Part shown: positions 1 through 8,197 of the stretch, piece after piece
Position numbering within the stretch: the first letter of the stretch is position 1
How the letters are laid out: every line of letters starts with the position of its first letter
Source: Paracoccaceae bacterium
GTDB taxonomy: Bacteria; Pseudomonadota; Alphaproteobacteria; Rhodobacterales; Rhodobacteraceae
DNA length: 64,000 nucleotides
Reading direction: 5' to 3'
Assembly: GCA_027013095.1 (NCBI GenBank)
Contig: JALUYI010000052.1
Location: 83,150-147,149, forward strand
The notes under the pieces: generated by a model
What the model was told of the DNA's origin: nothing
What the model saw: the letters and a program-made list of their open reading frames with translations, nothing else
The model's database searches: none
Translations under genes and position numbers: made by a program

Positions 1-1442
1 CGTCGGTCACCTCGCGGCGTGTTGTTTTGACCGCCGGAACCTTTTTGCGCGGTGTCATTCATATCGGCGATGTCTCGCACCCCGGGGGCCGGATGGGTGA
101 GAATGCGGCAATCCCGTTGGCGCAACGGATTGATGACTTTGGCCTGCCCATGGGCCGCTTGAAAACTGGCACACCGCCACGCCTAGACGGCCGGACGATA
201 AATTGGGAGGGCCTGCAATCGCAACCAGGGGATGCCAACCCTGTGATGTTTTCGTTTCTGTCGGGCAGACCTGCATTAAGACAGATTTCTTGCGGGATCA
301 CCCAGACGACCACGGAAACACATGAAATCATTCGGAAAAATCTTGATAGATCGGCGATGTATGGAGGCCATATCGACGGTGTGGGGCCACGGTATTGTCC
401 TTCGATCGAAGATAAGATCGTCAGATTTTCCGATAAACCCTCGCATCAAATTTTTCTCGAACCTGAGGGGCTTGATGATACGACGATTTACCCGAACGGG
501 ATTTCGACGTCGTTACCGCTGGAGGTGCAGGAGGCTTATGTCAGGACTATTCCGGGCCTTGAGGGGGCAAAAATAACCCAACCGGGATATGCGATTGAAT
601 ATGACTACGTGGACCCACGGGCGCTGGGCGGCGACCTGCAGGTGAAATTGGTTAACGGTCTCTATTTTGCTGGGCAGATCAATGGTACGACCGGCTATGA
701 GGAGGCCGCGGCGCAAGGTCTGGTCGCGGGACTGAACGCTGGGCTTGCGGCAACGGATCGAGAGAGTATCGCGTTTGGCCGGTCCGAAGCCTATATCGGC
801 GTCATGATCGACGACCTGATTACCCGAGGAGTGTCCGAGCCCTACCGGATGTTCACCTCACGCGCCGAGTTTCGCCTGTCGCTGCGTGCCGATAACGCCG
901 ATCAACGCCTTACGCCAAAGGGGGTTTTGGCCGGATGTGTCGGATCGGAGCGGGCAGCGCAGTTTCAGAAAAAAATGGATGGTTTGGAGGATGCCTCAAA
1001 CCGGCTGGCTTCGCGCAGTGTAACGCCTAGCGTAGCGAACAAGGCTGGTCTGAGGCTGAATCTGGACGGCGTGGCCCGAAGTGGCCTTGATCTCTTGTCT
1101 TTCCCAGATATTGATTTCGACGATCTTCTGAAATTGTGGCCGGAACTCTCTGATATTAAACCAGAATACCGTGATCAGGTTGCAAAGGATGCGCTATACC
1201 GCCACTATATCTTGCGGCAGAGACAAGATGTCCTGGCGCTTAAGCGTGACGCTGAACACAGGATCCCGGCAGGATTTGATTATTCTTCAGTGGTTGGTCT
1301 TTCAAACGAGGTTCGGGCAAAGCTGCTTGATGTTCGACCCGAAACACTCGCCCAAGCGGCAAGAATAGAGGGGGTAACACCAGCAGCGTTGTCCTTGATT
1401 CTTGCGTGGTTGCGCCGCTCGGGCTTGGAAAAGGCTGTCTGA
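1..1442 (+). CDS. mnmG: tRNA uridine-5-carboxymethylaminomethyl(34) synthesis enzyme MnmG, 5'-truncated
   Basis: MnmG (GidA) is the FAD-dependent partner of MnmE that installs the cmnm5 group on wobble uridine 34 of certain tRNAs. The frame is open from base 3 and enters the window already inside the protein. About 145 residues are missing compared with the 629-residue E. coli enzyme, including the GxGxxG FAD-binding motif. What remains matches the family closely: [10 protein letters not shown], the long stretch [11 protein letters not shown] followed by IFLEPEGL and [10 protein letters not shown], then [29 protein letters not shown], and a C-terminal SGLSNEV...[10 protein letters not shown]. 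Its TGA stop overlaps the ATG of rsmG, so the two are translationally coupled, the usual arrangement near the origin. The TTG at 27 is internal, not the start. Confidence 0.97.
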   Translation, partial: SVTSRRVVLTAGTFLRGVIHIGDVSHPGGRMGENAAIPLAQRIDDFGLPMGRLKTGTPPRLDGRTINWEGLQSQPGDANPVMFSFLSGRPALRQISCGITQTTTETHEIIRKNLDRSAMYGGHIDGVGPRYCPSIEDKIVRFSDKPSHQIFLEPEGLDDTTIYPNGISTSLPLEVQEAYVRTIPGLEGAKITQPGYAIEYDYVDPRALGGDLQVKLVNGLYFAGQINGTTGYEEAAAQGLVAGLNAGLAATDRESIAFGRSEAYIGVMIDDLITRGVSEPYRMFTSRAEFRLSLRADNADQRLTPKGVLAGCVGSERAAQFQKKMDGLEDASNRLASRSVTPSVANKAGLRLNLDGVARSGLDLLSFPDIDFDDLLKLWPELSDIKPEYRDQVAKDALYRHYILRQRQDVLALKRDAEHRIPAGFDYSSVVGLSNEVRAKLLDVRPETLAQAARIEGVTPAALSLILAWLRRSGLEKAV

Positions 1443-2092
1443 TGGCCACCAATAATCCGGGATTTCGGTTTTTGGACGAACTGAATGTTTCACGTGAAAC
1501 AATTGAGCGGCTGGAAATATATGATACTCTATTAAGGAAGTGGAATCCCGCCATTAACCTTGTGGCAAAATCAACTTTACACGATGCTCGCGATCGCCAT
1601 TTTTCCGATTCGCTGCAACTGTGGTCGTTAAAACCCACCAGCGCCAGCAACTGGGTGGACCTAGGGTCTGGAGGAGGGTTTCCCGGTATGGTCATCGCCA
1701 TTCTGGCCTTTGATCTGGCCCCCAAGATGAAGGTTACCTTGATCGACAGCGACGCCCGAAAATCTGCGTTTTTGACCGCTGTCAAGCAGGAAACTGGGAT
1801 TGAAGCGGAAATATTGGCTGGGAGAGCCGAATCTCTTGCTCCTATGGAGGCAGACGTGTTGTCCGCCCGGGCGTTAGCGCCGCTTCCGGCCCTTCTCGAC
1901 CATGCCAAGCGGCATATGGCTGCGGATGGGATGGCTGTCTTTCCAAAGGGAAAAAGCTACGAATACGAATTGACGGCAGCGCGAAAATACTGGACATTCG
2001 ACCTGACCGAGACACCCAGCAGGACTGACCCTGAGGGGGTTATCCTTACAATCAGAGGCCTCGCGCGTGTCAACGATACAAAAACCCGGTGA
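1442..2092 (+). CDS. rsmG: 16S rRNA (guanine-N7-)-methyltransferase RsmG
   Basis: RsmG (GidB) methylates N7 of G527 (E. coli numbering) of 16S rRNA using S-adenosylmethionine. The start is the ATG at 1442, which overlaps the mnmG stop and gives a 216-residue protein of family length; an upstream in-frame ATG at 1406 lies inside mnmG and would add 12 residues. The SAM-binding loop is visible as WVDLGSGGGFPG (about residues 71-82), followed by the LIDSDARKSAFL strand. Near the N-terminus residues 15-20 read NVSRET, and the DNA encoding them is a perfect parS site. The 3' end overlaps parA by 26 bases, linking the gene to the partition operon. Confidence 0.96.
   Translation: MATNNPGFRFLDELNVSRETIERLEIYDTLLRKWNPAINLVAKSTLHDARDRHFSDSLQLWSLKPTSASNWVDLGSGGGFPGMVIAILAFDLAPKMKVTLIDSDARKSAFLTAVKQETGIEAEILAGRAESLAPMEADVLSARALAPLPALLDHAKRHMAADGMAVFPKGKSYEYELTAARKYWTFDLTETPSRTDPEGVILTIRGLARVNDTKTR
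1486..1501. other. parS: parS centromere-like site inside rsmG
   Basis: The 16 bases TGTTTCACGTGAAACA form a perfect palindrome identical to the widely conserved bacterial chromosomal parS consensus bound by ParB/Spo0J. It lies within rsmG codons 15-20, about 570 bases before parA and 1.4 kb before parB. ParB would load here, spread as a CTP-dependent clamp and interact with ParA to segregate the origin region. The identity of the motif is read directly; its use as a centromere is inferred from the adjacent parAB genes. Confidence 0.93.
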
Positions 2093-2882
2093 AAAACCGA
2101 AAATTATTGCCATTGCCAATCAAAAAGGCGGCGTCGGAAAGACCACGACGGCCATAAATCTCGGGACTGCTTTGGCCGCGGTTGGCAAGGATGTGCTGCT
2201 TATTGACATCGACCCCCAGGGAAATGCGTCAACAGGCCTTGGCCTTGCGGCCGATCAACGCGACCTGACCGCTTATGACCTGCTTTTGGATGGGGCTGCG
2301 ATCGAGGAGGTTGTTTGCGAGACACAGGTCCCGCAACTCCTAGTTATTCCGGCAACAACTGATTTGAGCTCGGCTGATATCGAGCTTGCCGGAAATGATA
2401 ACCGTGCGCAAAAATTAAGATCTATCTTGCGCGATGGGGCCTTGGCCCCGTTCCATTTTGACTATGTTCTGATTGACTGTCCGCCATCGCTGAATTTGTT
2501 AACTTTGAATGCAATGGTTGCTGCAGATTCTGTTCTGGTTCCGTTGCAGTGTGAATTTTTTGCCCTCGAAGGCCTGTCCCAGCTTATGATTTCGATTCAA
2601 GAGGTCCGTCAGACGATAAATCCCGACCTTCGGATTGAGGGGATAGTTTTGACGATGTATGATTCGCGGAACAATCTGTCGCGGCAGGTTGAGACGGACG
2701 TTCGCGAGAATCTTGGTGAGCTGGTGTTCCGCACAATCATACCGCGCAACGTCCGGCTGAGCGAGGCGCCATCCTACGCGATGCCCGCGCTCCTTTACGA
2801 TCACACCAGCAAGGGCAGCATCGCCTACCAGAAACTGGCCGCTGAGGTGTTGCGAAACAACAGCCGTGGAAGGGTCAAATAA
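2067..2882 (+). CDS. parA: chromosome-partitioning ATPase ParA
   Basis: ParA (Soj) is a Walker-type ATPase that forms a nucleoid-bound gradient used by ParB-parS to separate newly replicated origins. The protein (271 residues from a GTG at 2067) carries the deviant Walker A motif KGGVGKTT at residues 20-27, with the extra lysine typical of MinD/ParA ATPases. It also has LLIDIDPQGNAS (switch I/A') and the Walker B strand YVLIDCPPSLN. The short N-terminus before the P-loop marks the chromosomal Soj-like class rather than the plasmid class with an HTH domain. The GTG start overlaps the end of rsmG, with a weak AGAGG about nine bases upstream. parB follows after 21 bases. Confidence 0.97.
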   Translation: MSTIQKPGEKPKIIAIANQKGGVGKTTTAINLGTALAAVGKDVLLIDIDPQGNASTGLGLAADQRDLTAYDLLLDGAAIEEVVCETQVPQLLVIPATTDLSSADIELAGNDNRAQKLRSILRDGALAPFHFDYVLIDCPPSLNLLTLNAMVAADSVLVPLQCEFFALEGLSQLMISIQEVRQTINPDLRIEGIVLTMYDSRNNLSRQVETDVRENLGELVFRTIIPRNVRLSEAPSYAMPALLYDHTSKGSIAYQKLAAEVLRNNSRGRVK

Positions 2883-2903
2883 TGGGTCTAAAGGATTGTA
2901 ATC

Positions 2904-3812
2904 ATGGGTAATTCTTCAAAACCTAAGCGTGGTCTCGGGCGCGGCTTGTCGGCGCTGATGGCCGATACAAACATCAGCAAATCAGCACAAAATTTGGATG
3001 AGCCCGCTAAAAAACAGCCGGATACCGAGCTCCCGATAGAAAAGCTTCGTCCGAACCCTGACCAACCGCGTCGTGATTTTGACAACACCGAGCTAGAAGA
3101 ATTGGCCGCATCAATTCGCGAGAAAGGAATTATTCAACCCTTGTTGGTCCGGCGGGATCCGCAAAATCCAGACGATTACCAGATTATTGCGGGTGAGCGT
3201 CGCTGGCGGGCCGCTCAACTGGCCAATTTGCATGATATCCCGGTTCTGATTCGCGAGTTGAACGACACAGAGGTGATCGAGGTGGCGATCATCGAAAATA
3301 TCCAGCGCGCCGATCTGAATGCGGTCGAAGAGGCGGCCGGCTATCGACAGCTTATGGAAAAATTTGGCCATACACAGGAAAAATTGGCCGAGGCTCTAGG
3401 TAAAAGCCGCAGCCATATCGCCAATCTTTTGCGGCTTTTGTCGCTGCCTCAGGATGTTCTCGACCTTTTGCGGGACGGAAAATTAAGCGCCGGACACGCA
3501 CGGGCGCTGGTTACGGCCGAAAACCCCTCGGTTTTGGCACGCCGAATTGTTGCCTCGGGGCTGTCTGTGCGGCAAGCCGAAAAGCTGGCAAAGGGGAGGG
3601 TCGATAAATCAGATTCCTCCAGTAAAAACAAACCGGTGAAGGACGCTGATACCAAAGCGCTTGAACAAGATCTGAGTGCAAATATTGGGTTGAAAGTCGA
3701 GATTGACCACCACGCTGGAAAACAGTCCGGTGTTGTCAGGATTTCCTATGAGACACTTGACGAACTTGATGAGCTTTGCCAACAACTGACCTTTACCGAA
3801 GGAAAGGCCTGA
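2904..3812 (+). CDS. parB: chromosome-partitioning protein ParB
   Basis: ParB (Spo0J) is the parS-binding CTPase clamp of the segregation system. The 302-residue product begins with a lysine/arginine-rich leader RGLGRGLSALM, the conserved ParA-activating tail. Next comes the ParB/Srx nucleotide-binding domain with GERRWRA at about 97-103 and the ENIQRADLN motif at 131-139. A central helix-turn-helix follows (about 150-185), and the C-terminal dimerisation segment is joined by a lysine/serine-rich linker. The product should bind the palindrome at 1486-1501 and probably other sites outside the window. It converges on hemW with a 39-base gap holding only weak inverted repeats and no clear U-tract terminator. 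Confidence 0.97.
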   Translation: MGNSSKPKRGLGRGLSALMADTNISKSAQNLDEPAKKQPDTELPIEKLRPNPDQPRRDFDNTELEELAASIREKGIIQPLLVRRDPQNPDDYQIIAGERRWRAAQLANLHDIPVLIRELNDTEVIEVAIIENIQRADLNAVEEAAGYRQLMEKFGHTQEKLAEALGKSRSHIANLLRLLSLPQDVLDLLRDGKLSAGHARALVTAENPSVLARRIVASGLSVRQAEKLAKGRVDKSDSSSKNKPVKDADTKALEQDLSANIGLKVEIDHHAGKQSGVVRISYETLDELDELCQQLTFTEGKA

Positions 3813-3851
3813 TCGGACACGCTGTGTTCGTTCACGCTTGGGCAAGCCGTC

Positions 3852-5006
3852 TTAATCCACCAAAAGCTCTCGCGTAATCGAATTCAAAACCATCCGCCCG
3901 TGGGCCGAGACAGTCAGGTGAGATTCGCTCCGAGTCACCAACCCCAGATCGACAAGATTGGCAACCTTTTCCTCGATCAGCGCGCCACCCATCTGCTTGA
4001 GGCGTAAAAGATCCAGCCCCTCGGAGAGGCGAAGGCCCATCATCACAAATTCGGTGACGCGATCTGCCGTGTCAAGCGGGACTCGCGAATGTTCGGCATT
4101 TCCGCGTGTGGCCTTTTCCAACCATATATCCGGGGATAGATCAGTATCTATACTATATCTGGTGTCATCAACAGTCAGACGCCCGTGTGCTCCGGGGCCT
4201 ATGCCGATGTAATCCCCGCTGCGCCAATAGAGTAGGTTATGCCGGGCCTGCGCCCACGGCCTAGCGTGATTTGAAACCTCGTAGGCAGGTAAATTGGCGC
4301 TTTTGCAGAGGTCTTGGGTCAATTGATACATGTCCGCGGCAAGATCATCACTGGGTAAGCCGGGCAGCCGGTGAGCCTGATGCAGGCGGCCAAAAGCGGT
4401 ATCCGGCTCAATCGTTAACTGATAGACCGACAGGTGATCGAGATCCAGAGCCAGCGCTTGGGAAAGTTCGGCCTCCCACGCGCTCAGGCTTTGATCCTGC
4501 CGCGCATAGATCAGATCGAAACTGGAGCGAAGGAAAACCGCGCGGGCGATTTCAATGGCGTGCAGGGCCTCGGCAGTGCTGTGGAGGCGCCCCAATCGCC
4601 TGAGGTCATTGTCGTTAAGTGCCTGAATTCCAACGGAAACCCGGTTAACGCCTGCTGCGCGAAAATCCTTGAATTTCCCCAGTTCAATCGAGGTTGGGTT
4701 TGCTTCGAGGGTGATCTCGACATCGCGCGCCAGAGGCCAGTGTTCGGCGATGCACGCGATCAGTGTCTCAATCAGAGCGGGGTCCATCAAGCTGGGGGTG
4801 CCGCCGCCAAAAAATATCGAATTTACTATGCGTTGCGGTGTCTCCCTTGCATATCTCCGCAATTCAGAGACAAAGGCACGGGCCCACGCGCGTTGATCGA
4901 CCGCAGCGGCGACATGCGAATTGAAATCGCAGTAGGGGCATTTCGACTGACAAAAAGGCCAGTGAACGTAGATCCCAAAGCCGCCAGCCTGCCAGTCGTC
5001 ACGCAT
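3852..5006 (-). CDS. hemW: radical SAM heme chaperone HemW
   Basis: HemW is a radical SAM protein once annotated as oxygen-independent coproporphyrinogen III oxidase; family members bind and transfer heme. The radical SAM cluster motif is C19-x3-C23-x2-C26 (CQSKCPYC), followed by DFN. The family motif GGGTPS and later EANPTS and [10 protein letters not shown] are also visible. It lacks the extra N-terminal residues of true HemN. I place the start at the ATG 5006 (384 residues), which overlaps the rdgB stop by eight bases; a TTG at 5033 is possible but lies further inside rdgB. It is the last gene of rph-rdgB-hemW. The older name coproporphyrinogen oxidase should be avoided. Confidence 0.92.
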   Translation of the reverse strand: MRDDWQAGGFGIYVHWPFCQSKCPYCDFNSHVAAAVDQRAWARAFVSELRRYARETPQRIVNSIFFGGGTPSLMDPALIETLIACIAEHWPLARDVEITLEANPTSIELGKFKDFRAAGVNRVSVGIQALNDNDLRRLGRLHSTAEALHAIEIARAVFLRSSFDLIYARQDQSLSAWEAELSQALALDLDHLSVYQLTIEPDTAFGRLHQAHRLPGLPSDDLAADMYQLTQDLCKSANLPAYEVSNHARPWAQARHNLLYWRSGDYIGIGPGAHGRLTVDDTRYSIDTDLSPDIWLEKATRGNAEHSRVPLDTADRVTEFVMMGLRLSEGLDLLRLKQMGGALIEEKVANLVDLGLVTRSESHLTVSAHGRMVLNSITRELLVD

Positions 5007-5610
5007 CGTCAAGCGCTGCGACAAGCTGGGCAAAGGCGACCGCGCGGTGGCTCATGGCGTGCTTTTCAACGGGGTCCATCTCGCCAAAGGTTTGCTCTTT
5101 GCCGAGCGGTTGAAACATCGGGTCAAAGCCAAAGCCACGCGAGCCGCGCAAGGGCCAGACGAGGGCCCCGGCAACAGAGCCTTCAAAAACCATGTCCTCG
5201 CCGTCGGGCCAGGCAAGGCACAGGGCGCAGACGAAACGGGCGGTGCGCGGGTGAGGGGCGTCGCGTTCGTTCAACATCGACCAGACCCGAGTCATCGCAA
5301 GACCAAAATCTCGACCGTTCGGGGTTTCGGCCCAATTTGCGGTGTAAACGCCCGGGGCGCCATTCAGGGCGTCCACCATCAGTCCGCTGTCATCCGAAAG
5401 GGCAGGCAGGCCGGTCTCTTTAGCCGCAAAATGGGCCTTGATCCGGGCATTGCCGATGAAATTATCCTCGGTCTCCTCGGGCTCGGTCAGGCCAAAGTCG
5501 GCAGCCGAACGGGTGCCGATCTGAAAGGGCCGCAAAAGGTCCGATATTTCGACCAGCTTTCCCTTATTGTGCGACGCCAGGACGATGTCTTGGCCAGTGA
5601 GCTTGCGCAT
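4999..5610 (-). CDS. rdgB: XTP/dITP diphosphatase (non-canonical purine NTP pyrophosphatase)
   Basis: The enzyme hydrolyses dITP, dXTP and their ribonucleotides to monophosphates, keeping deaminated purines out of DNA and RNA. The 203-residue product starts [18 protein letters not shown], containing the family motif SHNxxK near the N-terminus. It continues with the substrate/metal region [18 protein letters not shown], and has [10 protein letters not shown] and [10 protein letters not shown] near the C-terminus, all hallmarks of the Ham1/RdgB family. The start lies one base after the rph stop and the end overlaps hemW, so the three genes form a tight operon, a common alphaproteobacterial arrangement. 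Confidence 0.96.
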   Translation of the reverse strand: MRKLTGQDIVLASHNKGKLVEISDLLRPFQIGTRSAADFGLTEPEETEDNFIGNARIKAHFAAKETGLPALSDDSGLMVDALNGAPGVYTANWAETPNGRDFGLAMTRVWSMLNERDAPHPRTARFVCALCLAWPDGEDMVFEGSVAGALVWPLRGSRGFGFDPMFQPLGKEQTFGEMDPVEKHAMSHRAVAFAQLVAALDDA

Positions 5611-5611
5611 C

Positions 5612-6328
5612 TCAGCCCCCGGTTGCTTCCTTTTGAGCGGAGACCAGCTGGGTAACCCCGATCTCGGCCAGCGCCAGAAGACGATCCAGCTCGGCGCGGC
5701 TGAATGGCGCGCCTTCGGCAGAGGCCTGAACCTCGATCAGCTTGCCCGCACCGGTCATGACAAAATTCGCATCGGTGCCCGCCTCGCTGTCCTCGGCATA
5801 GTCCAGATCCAGCACCGGCTGCCCGCCATAAATGCCACAGCTGACCGCGGCGACGTGGTTCAAAATCGGGTCCGTCGAGATCTGTCCAGCCTTCAGCAGC
5901 TTGTTTACTGCCAGACGCAGGGCAACCCAGCCGCCGGTGATCGAGGCACAACGGGTGCCACCATCGGCCTGAAGAACATCGCAATCGACGGTAATTTGTC
6001 GCTCACCCAGCGCAACGCGATCAATTCCTGCGCGTAAGCTGCGCCCGATAAGGCGTTGTATTTCTTGTGTTCTGCCAGATTGCTTACCAGCGGTTGCCTC
6101 GCGCCGGTTGCGGCTGGTTGTGGCCCGGGGCAACATTCCGTATTCGGCCGTGACCCAACCGAGGCCGCTGTTTCGCATGAAGGGAGGGACGCGCTCTTCC
6201 AATGTTGCAGTGCAGAGAACATGGGTCTCGCCGCATTTGATCAGGCACGAGCCCTCGGCATGTTTTGTGATCCCGACCTCAATTGAAATCGGGCGGATTT
6301 CTTCTATATCTCTGCCAGAAGGACGCAT
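5612..6328 (-). CDS. rph: ribonuclease PH
   Basis: RNase PH is a phosphate-dependent 3'-5' exoribonuclease that trims tRNA 3' ends and structured RNAs. From the ATG at 6328 the product is 238 residues, exactly the family length; longer in-frame extensions upstream lack support. It begins MRPSGR (active-site loop), and carries [12 protein letters not shown] with the following SRNRREA and [15 protein letters not shown]. The phosphate-binding [12 protein letters not shown] segment and the C-terminal QASAEGAPF are both intact. It is the first gene of rph-rdgB-hemW and is transcribed divergently from hrcA; the 130-base gap between them must hold both promoters. Confidence 0.97.
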   Translation of the reverse strand: MRPSGRDIEEIRPISIEVGITKHAEGSCLIKCGETHVLCTATLEERVPPFMRNSGLGWVTAEYGMLPRATTSRNRREATAGKQSGRTQEIQRLIGRSLRAGIDRVALGERQITVDCDVLQADGGTRCASITGGWVALRLAVNKLLKAGQISTDPILNHVAAVSCGIYGGQPVLDLDYAEDSEAGTDANFVMTGAGKLIEVQASAEGAPFSRAELDRLLALAEIGVTQLVSAQKEATGG

Positions 6329-6458
6329 CGGTTTTCCTTTTCTTTTTCGCTGTTGCCCCATACCCTGTCCGCGACTGCCGAGTAAAGGGGCGACGGCGTC
6401 CCTTGTTGCGCAACGTCGCGCTTTTTGAACCGTCAAACCACTGGATGAGGACGCAAGC

Positions 6459-7526
6459 ATGCCCAAGATTCCCAATCCGTTTGATGACATGAATGCCCGA
6501 ACCCGCGATGTTTTTCGTACGCTGGTCGAATCTTTCATCGAAACCGGTGAGCCGGTCGGCTCGCGGACCTTGTCAAAATCGCTGAGCGAGGGAATCTCGG
6601 CGGCGACGATCCGAAATGTGATGCAGGACCTCGAGCATTTGGGCCTGTTGAACTCACCTCACGTCTCGGCCGGGCGGGTTCCGACACAGCTTGGCCTCAG
6701 AATGTTCGTCGATTCTCTTCTCGAGGTCGGGGATTTGTCAAAGACCGAGCAACGCCAGATAGAAGAGACGATCGAGACCGACAAAAGCGATGTTTCCCGT
6801 ATGCTGGATCAGGCTGGTGCGGTCCTGTCCGCCCTCAGCCACGGCGCCGGACTGGTTCTGACGCCAAAAACTGAAGCACCGATAAAGCACGTTGAGTTCA
6901 TCTCACTCTCACCGGACCGGGCGCTGGTGGTTCTGGTGCTGGCCGATGGAAACGTTGAAAACCGGGTCTTTACCCCACCGCCCGGCCAGACCCCAGCGGC
7001 CATGCGCGAAGCGGCCAATTTCCTGAACGCCATGGTTCAGGGTCGCACCCTGTCCGAGCTGGGCACGGTGGTTGCGCAGGAAATCGCCAAGCACCGACAG
7101 GAGTTGGACAGTCTGGCGGCGCAACTGGTGCGAGACGGGCTGGCGGTTTGGGAGAACAAGGGCAACAGCCAAGAGCGCTTGATTGTGCGCGGGCAATCCA
7201 ACCTTATTGAAAACGATTCGGTTGGCGAGGATCTGGAACGCATCAAGATCCTGTTTGACGACCTCGAGCGCAAGCGCGATCTGGCACAGTTTCTCGAGCT
7301 TGCTCAAGAGGGTGAGGGTGTGCGTATTTTTATTGGCTCGGAAAACAAACTTTTTTCACTTTCCGGTAGCTCTTTGGTCATTTCTCCTTATATGAACTCT
7401 GACCGTAAAATTATTGGCGCCGTTGGCGTGATCGGGCCGACGCGGTTGAACTATGGCCGCATCGTTCCGATCGTTGACTATACGGCGCAACTGGTCGGGC
7501 GGATGTTGTCTGGCCGGAATTCGTGA
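6459..7526 (+). CDS. hrcA: heat-inducible transcription repressor HrcA
   Basis: HrcA represses heat-shock genes by binding CIRCE operators, with GroESL assisting its folding. The 355-residue product has an N-terminal winged helix (about 10-75: [20 protein letters not shown] and later [13 protein letters not shown]), the [18 protein letters not shown] segment, a GAF-like centre and the C-terminal [23 protein letters not shown] signature. It is followed after 12 bases by grpE. I saw no CIRCE element (TTAGCACTC-N9-GAGTGCTAA) upstream of hrcA, grpE or dnaK, so its operator, probably at groESL, is outside the window. A short palindrome GTTGCGCAAC lies upstream of the gene, of unknown meaning. Confidence 0.96.
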   Translation: MPKIPNPFDDMNARTRDVFRTLVESFIETGEPVGSRTLSKSLSEGISAATIRNVMQDLEHLGLLNSPHVSAGRVPTQLGLRMFVDSLLEVGDLSKTEQRQIEETIETDKSDVSRMLDQAGAVLSALSHGAGLVLTPKTEAPIKHVEFISLSPDRALVVLVLADGNVENRVFTPPPGQTPAAMREAANFLNAMVQGRTLSELGTVVAQEIAKHRQELDSLAAQLVRDGLAVWENKGNSQERLIVRGQSNLIENDSVGEDLERIKILFDDLERKRDLAQFLELAQEGEGVRIFIGSENKLFSLSGSSLVISPYMNSDRKIIGAVGVIGPTRLNYGRIVPIVDYTAQLVGRMLSGRNS

Positions 7527-7538
7527 AAGAGGCCAAGG

Positions 7539-8150
7539 ATGGCAGAAAAGGAAAAAGACGTGCCGAATGCTCAGAAAAACGAACCGCCGTTCGACCCGGT
7601 GGACTTTGACGAGGCAGACCCGCTGGCGCTGGACGATGCCGCCGGCGAGTGGGAGCAGTTGGTCGCCGAGCGCGATGACCTCAAGGACCGATTGGTCCGG
7701 GCCCTTGCCGAGGCCGAAAACATCCGCAAGCGCGGTGAGCGCGACCGCCGCGATGCAGAGATCTATGGTGGCTCGAAACTGGCGCGGGACATGCTGGCGG
7801 TCTATGATAACCTGAAACGGGCGCTCGAAACCGTCGATGATAGCCAGCGGACCACCTCTAAGGCGCTTATCGAGGGGATTGAACTGACGCTGCGCGACCT
7901 TCTGGCGTCTTTTGAGCGGCACAAGATCGTGCGCATTACCCCCAAGATCGGGGATAAATTTGACCCCAAGCTCCATCAGGCAATGTTCGAAGCGCCGCTG
8001 CCTGACACCACCGCCGGACAGATTATCCAGACCATGACCGAGGGGTTCATGATTGGTGACCGGCTTTTGCGACCGGCCCAGGTTGGCGTTTCGTCAACTC
8101 CGGCCCCCGCGCAAACCAACCCGGCTCCCGAATCCGACCCTCAAAACTGA
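7539..8150 (+). CDS. grpE: nucleotide exchange factor GrpE
   Basis: GrpE releases ADP from DnaK, resetting the chaperone cycle and acting as a thermosensor. The 203-residue product has an acidic, disordered N-terminus and a long coiled-coil helix (about 45-95, with LVAERDDLKDRLVRALAEAE then NIRKRGERDRRDAE). The C-terminal beta domain ends in the diagnostic region KFDPKLHQAMFEAP...GQIIQTMTEGFMIGDRLLRPAQVGVS. It follows hrcA by 12 bases and ends before a strong hairpin shared with the convergent mutS. Its partners dnaK and dnaJ are about 7 kb away on the other strand. Confidence 0.97.
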   Translation: MAEKEKDVPNAQKNEPPFDPVDFDEADPLALDDAAGEWEQLVAERDDLKDRLVRALAEAENIRKRGERDRRDAEIYGGSKLARDMLAVYDNLKRALETVDDSQRTTSKALIEGIELTLRDLLASFERHKIVRITPKIGDKFDPKLHQAMFEAPLPDTTAGQIIQTMTEGFMIGDRLLRPAQVGVSSTPAPAQTNPAPESDPQN

Positions 8151-8166
8151 CACGCGCAGATGAGCG

Positions 8167-8192
8167 GACCCGGATCACAAATTATCCGGGTC
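8167..8192. terminator. hairpin terminator between grpE and mutS
   Basis: GACCCGGAT at 8167-8175 and ATCCGGGTC at 8184-8192 form a perfect nine-base-pair stem with an eight-base AT-rich loop. It sits 16 bases after grpE and 5 bases before the mutS stop, so it could end transcription from both sides. Only a weak U-tract follows on the plus strand (TGTTCCTAATTT), so efficiency is uncertain. Confidence 0.7.
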
Positions 8193-8197
8193 TGTTC

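Noticed and set aside
3813..3851. Terminator between convergent parB and hemW
   Set aside because: Only short imperfect inverted repeats (six pairs with one wobble, and GCTTG-GG-CAAGC), with no U-tract.
6329..6458. CIRCE or RpoH site between rph and hrcA
   Set aside because: CTTG is present but no matching downstream element at the right distance, and no CIRCE arms were seen.
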